DNA from: an uncultured Bacteroides sp.
Lineage (GTDB): Bacteria > Bacteroidota > Bacteroidia > Bacteroidales > Bacteroidaceae
Direction of reading: 5' to 3'
Assembly (NCBI GenBank): GCA_900555635.1
Contig: USLU01000052.1
Coordinates: 1 to 34,551 of the forward strand
DNA: 34,551 nt
Of this stretch, positions 1 through 6,771 are shown piece by piece; position 1 is the first letter of the stretch; each line of letters opens with the position of its first letter. The notes beneath the pieces are model-generated. The model did no database searches, had not been told where the DNA came from, and worked only from the letters and a program-made list of their open reading frames with translations. The translations under genes and the position numbers were made by a program.

Positions 1-65
1 AAAAATGGAAATGAGAACTAAAAGGAAGGAGTCGCATTTAAAAGTTGAATGCAGCTGTGAATTCG

Positions 66-1565
66 TTATGCATGTAGTTCCAGTACGAACCGTGCTCCCT
101 TGGTATAGCTGCTGTCCAGTGTCAGCGAACCGTTCATCTTGGTAGCTATCAGTGAGCAGATGGGTAGCCCTAATCCGTCGCCTTGTGTCAGGTCTTTCAC
201 TTCGGTGAAGGGCTTGAAGATATCTTCACGTTGTTCTTCGGGGATGCCGCAACCGGTGTCGCTGATAATGAACTGATGTGTGTGTGCGCCACGTTTCTTG
301 AAGTCCAACCAAATCTTGCCTCCGGCAGGAGTATGCTCGGCAGCGTTTTCTAACAAGTGCAATAAGATACGTTCCAATTGTTCCGGGTTGATTTTTACAT
401 TCAACTTAGGTGCATTCACGGCAACGGTAACATCTTCTTGTGTCTTCCCTTTAATCTTATCCATAATGCTCTCGCAGAAAGTCGATATATTCTTTTCCTG
501 CATTTCGTATGGCTCGGACAAGGTGTTTTCGAGTTCGGACAATTCTTGTATATGGTTGGAGAAGGTGTGCAACGCCTGTACACCGGGCAATGAGGGATCT
601 AAGGTGTTGAGCGTCGGCTCCATCTGTGAGGAGATGTTTTGAATGAATTTGGTCTTTAGCTCATTGTGCTCATTAGCAATCTGGATCGCTTTTTTCTGCT
701 TGCGGGTCAGAACTATGAAGCGCAATAATACGATGGCACCCAGTACCAATGCTATGGCAAGAATAGCGGCCAGTACACAAAGTCCGATAATGATGTATTG
801 CTTGGAACTAAGTGAACTGTCTTTTTCCTGAACGATTGTCAGGGTTTCATCATATTTGCGTTTCAGGACGTTTAGCTCATCTTGGGCGGTAAGTGCTTTT
901 ACCGAGTCGGTCCATACAATGAACTTATCGTAAGTGCGTGCCACTAAGGGAGCATTGTTTGCCTTACGGGCAATGTTGATAAGCGTTTTATAGCATTCGT
1001 TTACTTTGGAGTAGTTCTTTTGCTCTTTGTACTGACCTATCAGTTTGTTGATTGAGGCGTCACCTTGTGCATTTAGTCCAAAGGTATAGTAGTAGTTGGC
1101 TTGCGTATAAAGCAGGTCATTGTTTAAAGAATCGTTGCGTGAAGCTTTGGCTGTTTCTTCCAATCGGGTTAACTGCTCTTTGGCACGTGCGGGATTCTTC
1201 AGGTTGATATACATTTGTAAACGTTCCTTGTTGATGCGGAAGCGTAAATCAGATAAGGCTTTTCCCCCTTTTTGTTCACCGGTTTCCACTACTTTCTCAG
1301 CATTACGCAGTAACTCAAACGCTTCTTTGTAATAATTTTCCCGATGGTAAAGGGCACTGGCATTAACACCGCAATCTACTGCTTTGTCATATTTATCTTG
1401 TGTGGAAAAGGCATTGAAAGCTTGAAGAAAGAGATAGCGGGCCTTGATGTATTCTTTCTTTGCAAGATTTTCTTGAGCCTGTTTCATCAACTCATCAGCA
1501 CGGTTTTGTGCTTGACTATAAAAGCATAAAGTAATTAAGAAAAGTGTAGCAATTATCTTTTTCAT
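66..1565 (-). CDS. TPR-containing membrane histidine-kinase-like protein lacking the phospho-acceptor His
   Basis: The 499-aa protein has a signal peptide (about 1-20, ending SQAQ), a helical TPR-like periplasmic region (about 22-240), one membrane segment (about 256-286), then a cytoplasmic kinase core. The ATPase part looks intact: an N-box with N407 in LLENAAEH, a G1 box DTGCGIP (436-442) and a G2 box GDGLGLP (462-468). The dimerisation segment FIQNISSQMEPTLNTL aligns with the usual FLANMSHEIRTPLNAI, but Ser313 stands where the phospho-acceptor His should be and Gln314 replaces Glu. No response regulator gene is adjacent. It could be a degenerate kinase that controls a partner allosterically, or it could act as a phosphatase or ATP sensor. 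The family call is firm; its activity is unknown. The start at 1565 is supported by the signal peptide and a -7 box at 1589-1596. Confidence 0.85.
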   Translation of the reverse strand: MKKIIATLFLITLCFYSQAQNRADELMKQAQENLAKKEYIKARYLFLQAFNAFSTQDKYDKAVDCGVNASALYHRENYYKEAFELLRNAEKVVETGEQKGGKALSDLRFRINKERLQMYINLKNPARAKEQLTRLEETAKASRNDSLNNDLLYTQANYYYTFGLNAQGDASINKLIGQYKEQKNYSKVNECYKTLINIARKANNAPLVARTYDKFIVWTDSVKALTAQDELNVLKRKYDETLTIVQEKDSSLSSKQYIIIGLCVLAAILAIALVLGAIVLLRFIVLTRKQKKAIQIANEHNELKTKFIQNISSQMEPTLNTLDPSLPGVQALHTFSNHIQELSELENTLSEPYEMQEKNISTFCESIMDKIKGKTQEDVTVAVNAPKLNVKINPEQLERILLHLLENAAEHTPAGGKIWLDFKKRGAHTHQFIISDTGCGIPEEQREDIFKPFTEVKDLTQGDGLGLPICSLIATKMNGSLTLDSSYTKGARFVLELHA

Positions 1566-1588
1566 TTTGTAAAATCGTTTGTTTGTTA

Positions 1589-1596
1589 CAAAGGTA
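1589..1596 (-). promoter_or_regulatory. Bacteroides -7 box for the TPR/kinase-like gene
   Basis: On the minus strand this reads TACCTTTG, an exact match to TAnnTTTG, about 24 bases before the start codon. The -33 region falls inside the heptad arm of the repeat at 1611-1732 and shows no TTTG there. Confidence 0.6.
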
Positions 1597-1610
1597 ATAT
1601 AAAAATAATA

Positions 1611-1732
1611 ATTAGTGATTAGTGATTAGTGATTTGTTTGTGCTTTTGCTTGAAATGCTTGTGCGGCTTAAATGGCCGGTCGTGCACCATTAACTGTAAG
1701 TCACTAATCATTAACCACTAATCACGAATCAC
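1611..1732. repeat. Heptad-armed inverted repeat, copy A
   Basis: The left arm (1611-1634) is tandem ATTAGTG units and the right arm (1698-1732) is the imperfect complement. The spacer contains GCGGCTTAAATGGCC (1663-1677), related to the cores of copies B, C and D, and a TTTGTTTGTG stretch like one in copy D. The right arm ends four bases from the stop codon of the uridine-kinase-like gene. In the minus direction the left arm is followed by a T-rich run, so a terminator role for that gene is possible. Confidence 0.8.
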
Positions 1733-1736
1733 TTTT

Positions 1737-3410
1737 TTAGTATTTGAAACTGCTGCCTCCCAAGAATTCTCTTAACAAAGAGGTTGGTGGAATTTCTTTA
1801 TCCTGTACCGGAGTGAAGTATTTTATGAACTTCATGAGCCGGTAGGCTTCAGCGTATTCCGGACAATTGCGTGGTACGCTGGTCAGAATCGGTTCGGCAT
1901 GGCAACGCAGCACGGCAAACTCGAATAGTAGAGCCGAGTTGAACATGACATCGGCATTTTCCTGATAGGGGAAAATCCATTTGTCTTCGCCCGCCCTTAC
2001 ACTAGGCCAACGGGATATTGTTTCCTGAGCTGAATATCCACGATAGTTGAAGTCACGGATGATGCGGCGTAACAAACGGTTATCTGTTGTGGGTATCCAG
2101 TTATGGTCGTCCAGGGAGATGGTAGTCAGGGCTGATACATAAATCTTGTATTTGCTTTCGGGCGGTATCTGTGGCGTCAGTTCGGGATTAAGGGCGTGAA
2201 TACCTTCTAAGATAAGTACGGTATGCTCGTTGATACGCAACTTGTCTCCCTTGTACTCCTTCTTGCCCAAAGAGAAGTTATAACGGGGAAGTTCCACTTC
2301 TTCGCCACGGAGCAAGGCTTGAAGCTGCGTGTTGAAGAGGTTGAGGTCGAGAGCGTAGAGCGATTCGTAGTCGTAGTCTCCGTTTTCATCGCGTGGGGTA
2401 TTTTCACGATCCACGAAATAGTTATCCAGAGATATGGGGTATGGGCGCAGTCCGTTAGTCATCAACTGAACGGAGAGCCGTTTGCTGAATGTTGTTTTTC
2501 CGGAAGAAGAGGGACCGGAAATGAGGACCAGCTTTACACGATTTCCATTTTCACCGCGATGATATATATCGTCCGCAATCTGCGCGATCTTTTTTTCTTG
2601 CAGCGCTTCGGCTACGTTTATAAGGTCGGTGGCATGGCCCGCTTCACAGGCAAGATTGAAATCGCCTACATTGCTGAATCCCATAATGTAGTTCCAACGC
2701 AGATGCTCTTTGAAGACATCGAGCATCTTTTCTTGTTTAACTACTTCTTCCAGTACGTTAGGGTTCTCTTTATTGGGAATACGCAGCAACAGACCATCGT
2801 AATACTTCACGATGTCGAATAACTTGATAAAACCGGTACTGGGCAATAAATTACCATAATAATAATCTACGGTATCGCCTAATGTATAATAATAGGTATA
2901 GAGTGAACCTGACGTTTCCAGTAATTTCACCTTGTCATTCATGCCTCTTTCACTGAAGATACGTACTGCTTCGGCAGTATGGCATTCAATACGATGATAG
3001 GTTATGTCTTCGGCAATAATCTCTTGCATGCGTTTTTTGATTGCAGCTACATCTTCCAGCTCAATGGGACGCCCGATGCGCAGGTTACAGAAATAACCTT
3101 TGGATACAGGATGTTCTACGAATAACTTTCCTTCCGGGAAAATCTCATTGATAGCTTTATATAGTACGAAACAAAGAGAACGGACATAAGTACGCATTCC
3201 CGATGAATCGCGTACATCGAGGAACTCTACATCTTTATTATTATATACTCGGAAATTTAGTCCTTCAGAGCGATTATTAACCTTTGCACTAACTACTTGA
3301 TAGGGAAAATTAAGATTAAAACCGTAATAAATATCCAAAAGTGAACTTCCAATAGGGAATTCTTTATAAATATTATTATTTTTGCAACAAATTTGTAACA
3401 TGTGTTTCAT
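1737..3410 (-). CDS. Nucleoside (uridine) kinase with N-terminal TGS/ThrRS-like domain
   Basis: The 557-aa protein has an N-terminal TGS-like module (about 1-65), a region resembling the second additional domain of threonyl-tRNA synthetase (about 70-200, with HRIECHTAEA near 139), and a C-terminal P-loop kinase of the uridine kinase/phosphoribulokinase class. The Walker A motif is GPSSSGKT (299-306), and ILEGIHALN follows in the kinase domain. Such fusions are known in Bacteroidetes and Thermotoga and are annotated as nucleoside kinases; the expected reaction is ATP-dependent phosphorylation of uridine or cytidine in pyrimidine salvage. It is about 2.5 times the length of E. coli Udk because of the N-terminal modules. 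Met4 is an alternative start. Repeat copy A follows the stop almost directly. The substrate is inferred from the family. Confidence 0.85.
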   Translation of the reverse strand: MKHMLQICCKNNNIYKEFPIGSSLLDIYYGFNLNFPYQVVSAKVNNRSEGLNFRVYNNKDVEFLDVRDSSGMRTYVRSLCFVLYKAINEIFPEGKLFVEHPVSKGYFCNLRIGRPIELEDVAAIKKRMQEIIAEDITYHRIECHTAEAVRIFSERGMNDKVKLLETSGSLYTYYYTLGDTVDYYYGNLLPSTGFIKLFDIVKYYDGLLLRIPNKENPNVLEEVVKQEKMLDVFKEHLRWNYIMGFSNVGDFNLACEAGHATDLINVAEALQEKKIAQIADDIYHRGENGNRVKLVLISGPSSSGKTTFSKRLSVQLMTNGLRPYPISLDNYFVDRENTPRDENGDYDYESLYALDLNLFNTQLQALLRGEEVELPRYNFSLGKKEYKGDKLRINEHTVLILEGIHALNPELTPQIPPESKYKIYVSALTTISLDDHNWIPTTDNRLLRRIIRDFNYRGYSAQETISRWPSVRAGEDKWIFPYQENADVMFNSALLFEFAVLRCHAEPILTSVPRNCPEYAEAYRLMKFIKYFTPVQDKEIPPTSLLREFLGGSSFKY

Positions 3411-3439
3411 GACGTCACTACTTTATATGATTGATACGT

Positions 3440-3471
3440 TAAATATAGAGTATAATAACAGATGGAACAAA
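3440..3471 (-). promoter_or_regulatory. Probable promoter of the uridine-kinase-like gene
   Basis: On the minus strand, TTTG (3468-3471) is followed after 20 bases by TATATTTA (3440-3447), which matches TAnnTTTG at seven of eight positions. It lies in the divergent gap shared with the Na/Pi transporter, for which no clear box was found. Confidence 0.45.
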
Positions 3472-3493
3472 GAAACCCTTTAATTAATTAAAG

Positions 3494-5188
3494 ATGGAAT
3501 ATTCTTTTTATGATTTTTTAAAGCTACTCGGTTCGCTGGCTTTATTCCTGTATGGTATGAAGATAATGAGTGAGGGGCTTCAAAAATTTGCCGGAGACCG
3601 GTTGCGGAAAATCCTTACCGCAATGACTACTAATCGGGTGACCGGTGTACTAACGGGCGTGTTGATTACAGCATTAGTTCAATCTTCATCAGCAACAACT
3701 GTAATGGTTGTGAGTTTTGTAAACGCCGGATTGCTGACCCTTTCGCAATCCATAGGTGTAATTATGGGAGCCAATATCGGTACTACTGTTACGGCATGGA
3801 TTATTTCCGCTTTAGGTTTCAAAGTTGATATTGCTGCTTTTGCCCTTCCTCTTCTTGCCTTTGGCATCCCCCTTCTCTTCTCTCAAAAAAGTAATCGTAA
3901 GTCTGTAGGTGAATTTATTTTCGGTTTTGCATTCCTGTTTATGGGATTGTCTTATCTGAAGAACAATGCCCCAGACTTGAGCCAAAATCCTGATATGCTG
4001 GCTTTTGTACAGGATTACACCGATATGGGATATATCTCCATACTGCTTTTTGTACTTATTGGTACTATACTGACCATGATTGTGCAGGCTTCTGCGGCTA
4101 CTATGGCTATCACTCTCATTATGTGTGCCAACGGATGGATAAGTTTTGAATTGGGGGCAGCGTTGGTGCTAGGCGAGAATATAGGTACTACTATTACTGC
4201 AAATTTGGCGGCACTAACGGGTAATACGCAGGCTAGGAGGGCTGCTTTGGCTCACTTAGTGTTTAATGTGTTCGGTGTTATATGGGTATTATGCTTATTC
4301 GTTCCATTTACTAACGGAGTTTCCTGGTTTGTAGAAAACGTAATGGGAACTACTGATCCGGCTGTGGCTGTCTCTTTTAAACTTTCAGCGTTCCATACTT
4401 GCTTTAATATCTGTAATGTGTTGATATTAATATGGTTTGTGAAGCTTATCGAACGTACGGTTTGTGCGATTATTCCATTAAAAGAACAAGACGAAGAATA
4501 TCGTTTGCGTTATATCTCCGGTGGTATGCTTTCTACTGCCGAACTCTCTATTTTGCAGGCCAGTAAGGAAATTCATCTGTTTGCTGAGCGTACGCACCGT
4601 ATGTTTGGTATGGTACAGGACTTGTTGCATACTGAAAAGGATGACGACTTTAATAAATTGTTCAGCCGGGTGGAGAAATACGAAAATATCAGTGACAGTA
4701 TGGAGCTGGAGATTGCCAATTATTTGAATCAGGTGTCAGAAGGACGTTTGAGTTCGGAAAGTAAGTTGCAGATACGTGCTATGCTTCGTGAAGTGACTGA
4801 GATAGAAAGTATTGGCGATAGCTGTTATAACTTGGCGCGTACCATTAATCGTAAGCGTCAGACTAACCAGGACTTCACCGAGAAACAATACGAGCATGTT
4901 CATTTTATGATGAAATTGACGGATGATGCGTTGGCACAAATGATTGTAGTGGTAGAACGTACGGAACATCAAAATGCTGACGTAAATAAGTCGTTTAATT
5001 TAGAAAATGAGATCAATAATTACCGTAATCAATTGAAGAACCAGAATATTCTGGACGTAAACAATAAGGAGTATGACTACCAAATGGGTGTCTACTATAT
5101 GGATATTATTGCTGAATGTGAAAAACTGGGTGACTATATAGTAAATGTAGTAGAAGCCAGTAGCGATATAAAAGAGAAGAAAGGGTAA
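3494..5188 (+). CDS. Na+/phosphate cotransporter with C-terminal PhoU-like domain
   Basis: The 564-aa protein belongs to the NptA/SLC34-like Na/Pi family. The membrane half (about 1-335) carries the duplicated signature: QSSSATT (63-69) with GANIGTT (92-98), then QASAATM with GENIGTT in the second repeat. The C-terminal 200 residues are charged and helical with heptad character, as in PhoU domains. The likely role is sodium-coupled inorganic phosphate transport across the inner membrane, with the PhoU part adjusting activity. The start has only weak Shine-Dalgarno character (AAAG). The gene converges on rubredoxin, and repeat copy B fills the gap between them. Substrate is by family; some members act mainly in phosphate homeostasis rather than uptake. 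Confidence 0.9.
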   Translation: MEYSFYDFLKLLGSLALFLYGMKIMSEGLQKFAGDRLRKILTAMTTNRVTGVLTGVLITALVQSSSATTVMVVSFVNAGLLTLSQSIGVIMGANIGTTVTAWIISALGFKVDIAAFALPLLAFGIPLLFSQKSNRKSVGEFIFGFAFLFMGLSYLKNNAPDLSQNPDMLAFVQDYTDMGYISILLFVLIGTILTMIVQASAATMAITLIMCANGWISFELGAALVLGENIGTTITANLAALTGNTQARRAALAHLVFNVFGVIWVLCLFVPFTNGVSWFVENVMGTTDPAVAVSFKLSAFHTCFNICNVLILIWFVKLIERTVCAIIPLKEQDEEYRLRYISGGMLSTAELSILQASKEIHLFAERTHRMFGMVQDLLHTEKDDDFNKLFSRVEKYENISDSMELEIANYLNQVSEGRLSSESKLQIRAMLREVTEIESIGDSCYNLARTINRKRQTNQDFTEKQYEHVHFMMKLTDDALAQMIVVVERTEHQNADVNKSFNLENEINNYRNQLKNQNILDVNNKEYDYQMGVYYMDIIAECEKLGDYIVNVVEASSDIKEKKG

Positions 5189-5189
5189 A

Positions 5190-5278
5190 ATAGTGATTAG
5201 TGGTTAGTGATTACCAAGCAGCATATTGTGCAGCCAACTAATCACTAGCCACTAATTGTTAATCACTATTCACTAATT
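5190..5278. repeat. Heptad-armed inverted repeat, copy B
   Basis: The left stem ATTAGTGGTTAGTGATTA (5196-5213) pairs with 5239-5256 at 17 of 18 positions. The 25-base loop holds GCAGCATATTGTGCAGC. A further run of heptads (5257-5278) extends the right side. The element fills the whole gap between two convergent genes: it starts one base after the Na/Pi transporter stop, and its right end contains two of the three bases of the rubredoxin stop codon. Confidence 0.85.
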
Positions 5279-5435
5279 ATTGCTTTTCAAACTCTTCTTT
5301 TCCAACTCCGCATAAGGGGCATACCCAATCGGCGGGGATATCTTCAAAAGCTGTTCCGGGTTCAATACCGCTATCGGGATCACCCTTTTCCGGGTCATAA
5401 ACGTAGTCGCAAACAGTGCAAATGTACTTTTCCAT
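5277..5435 (-). CDS. Rubredoxin
   Basis: This 52-aa ORF is short enough to escape many ORF filters, but its sequence is diagnostic. It begins MEKYICTVCDYVYDPEKG, with the first iron-binding pair at C6 and C9, and ends with WVCPLCGVGKEEFEKQ, giving the second pair at C39 and C42. Size and composition match classical rubredoxins, which bind one Fe in a Cys4 site and carry single electrons in the cytoplasm. In anaerobes they often donate to rubrerythrin or superoxide-reductase-type enzymes, but no such partner is in this window. The TAA stop lies at the edge of repeat copy B. Confidence 0.95.
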   Translation of the reverse strand: MEKYICTVCDYVYDPEKGDPDSGIEPGTAFEDIPADWVCPLCGVGKEEFEKQ

Positions 5436-5490
5436 AATTACTTTTATTTGGGTTTATTCTCTAATAATAACGAATAAGCCCGGTGTTTTG

Positions 5491-5521
5491 TTTGATTCTT
5501 GAATAAAAAAAGTTACTTTTG
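5491..5521 (+). promoter_or_regulatory. Promoter of the PAS histidine kinase gene
   Basis: TTTG (5491-5494) and TACTTTTG (5514-5521) are separated by 19 bases, an exact fit to the Bacteroides -33/-7 pattern. Transcription would begin near 5528, giving a very short leader before the ATG at 5542. Confidence 0.75.
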
Positions 5522-5541
5522 CTTCTAATATATTAAATGCG

Positions 5542-6672
5542 ATGCCCCTTATGCAGATGACCAATGAACTATTCAGGGCAATAATGCGAAATATTCATGC
5601 TTATGTTTTGCTAATTGACCGAGACTTTATAGTATTCTATACAAACTATTACGATAGAACAGGTGCGTTGAAACCTGCTGAACCTCAAAGAGTAGGTGAT
5701 TTGTTGCGTTGCGCTAATGCTCTGTCTGCTGTGGGAGGCTGTGGATCGCATGATTTATGTAAAAGTTGTCCTGTGCGGAATGCCATAGAAAATTCATATC
5801 GTACACAACAGAACTTTGTGGATATGGAAGCAATACTGAATGTACGAGATGCAGCCGGTAACCTGGTAGAATGTAATGCTTATATTTCAGGTGAATTCAT
5901 GAAAATTGAAGACCGTGATAGCATGGTTATTACCGTACATGATATAACCCACCTAAAACATGTGGAAGCTGAATTGAACCAGGCACGTGACAAAGCAGAG
6001 AATGCGGACCGTTCCAAATCTGCTTTTTTAGCAAATATGAGTCATGAGATCAGGACTCCGCTAAATGCGATTGTAGGTTTCTCCGAATTATTGGCTTCTG
6101 CATCGAGTGAAGAAGAAAAAATACAATTCTTTGAGATTGTGCAAAGTAACAATGCGTTGTTGCAACAATTAATAGCTGATATTCTGGATCTTTCGAAGAT
6201 TGAAGCGGGTACACTGGAATTTGTTTTTTCGGATGTGGATGTTAATCTGATGATGTCTGATTTGGAACAGCAATTTCGAATGAGGGTTGCAGAGCAAGGT
6301 TCAGGAGTGGAAATTATTCGTGAAACGCCCGAACCGGGATATATATTGCATACAGATAGAAACCGTTTGGCCCAGGTTGTTGCTAATTTCATGACAAATG
6401 CTATAAAGTTTACTTCCAACGGAAGTATTACTTTAGGGTACAAAATTAATGAAGATAACCTCTACTTCTTTGTGAAAGATACCGGAAGTGGTATTCCTGA
6501 AGAGAAGCAAGGACGTATTTTCGAACGCTTTGTAAAACTGGAAAATGAAAAACAGGGTACCGGTTTAGGATTATCAATTTGTCAGACCATTGTTCGTAAA
6601 TTGAATGGCGAAATTGGTTTGGAATCAGAAGAAGGCAAAGGCTCTACTTTCTGGTTTGCTCTACCCAAGTAA
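5542..6672 (+). CDS. Soluble PAS-domain sensor histidine kinase with a four-cysteine PAS motif
   Basis: The 376-aa protein has no signal peptide or membrane segment, so it should sense in the cytoplasm. A PAS domain (about 10-140) carries C57, C67, C73 and C76 in the pattern RCANAL, GGCG, CKSCPVR. A HisKA domain follows with the full H-box FLANMSHEIRTPLNAI (H168), then an HATPase_c domain with N286, G1 DTGSGIP (313-319) and G2 GTGLGL (339-344). The C-terminus stops after the ATPase domain with no receiver, so it must signal to a response regulator encoded elsewhere. The clustered cysteines suggest a metal, Fe-S or redox-sensitive PAS, which is inference. ATGs at codons 4 and 6 are alternative starts. 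Confidence 0.9.
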   Translation: MPLMQMTNELFRAIMRNIHAYVLLIDRDFIVFYTNYYDRTGALKPAEPQRVGDLLRCANALSAVGGCGSHDLCKSCPVRNAIENSYRTQQNFVDMEAILNVRDAAGNLVECNAYISGEFMKIEDRDSMVITVHDITHLKHVEAELNQARDKAENADRSKSAFLANMSHEIRTPLNAIVGFSELLASASSEEEKIQFFEIVQSNNALLQQLIADILDLSKIEAGTLEFVFSDVDVNLMMSDLEQQFRMRVAEQGSGVEIIRETPEPGYILHTDRNRLAQVVANFMTNAIKFTSNGSITLGYKINEDNLYFFVKDTGSGIPEEKQGRIFERFVKLENEKQGTGLGLSICQTIVRKLNGEIGLESEEGKGSTFWFALPK

Positions 6673-6735
6673 TACTAGTTAGAAAATCATTACTTAAAAA
6701 AAAATAATAACACTGTTTATCCCGATATATTGTTG

Positions 6736-6743
6736 TATTTTTG
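6736..6743 (+). promoter_or_regulatory. -7 box for the calcium ATPase gene, deciding its start codon
   Basis: TATTTTTG is an exact TAnnTTTG match. It overlaps the start of the longest possible ORF (6730), so that upstream start cannot be used from this promoter. The next in-frame ATG at 6772 is the better start. Confidence 0.65.
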
Positions 6744-6771
6744 CGATCCTAAATTAAACATAAAGACTTGC

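Noticed and set aside
1..65. Possible terminator after the TPR/kinase-like gene.
   Set aside because: Only a five-base GCATT/AATGC pair is visible, with no T-run in the minus direction; too weak to call.
2223..2822. A 199-aa ORF on the plus strand opposite the uridine-kinase-like gene.
   Set aside because: It is fully antisense to a gene with clear motifs, and its sequence shows no domain, signal or plausible start context.
5190..5278. Repeat copy B read simply as a conventional bidirectional terminator.
   Set aside because: The position would fit, but the heptad build, the shared core, the large loop and a sister copy in a divergent gap are not explained by termination alone.
6730..6771. 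The longer N-terminus of the calcium ATPase starting at 6730.
   Set aside because: The segment contains the exact -7 box TATTTTTG, so it would be upstream of the transcription start.
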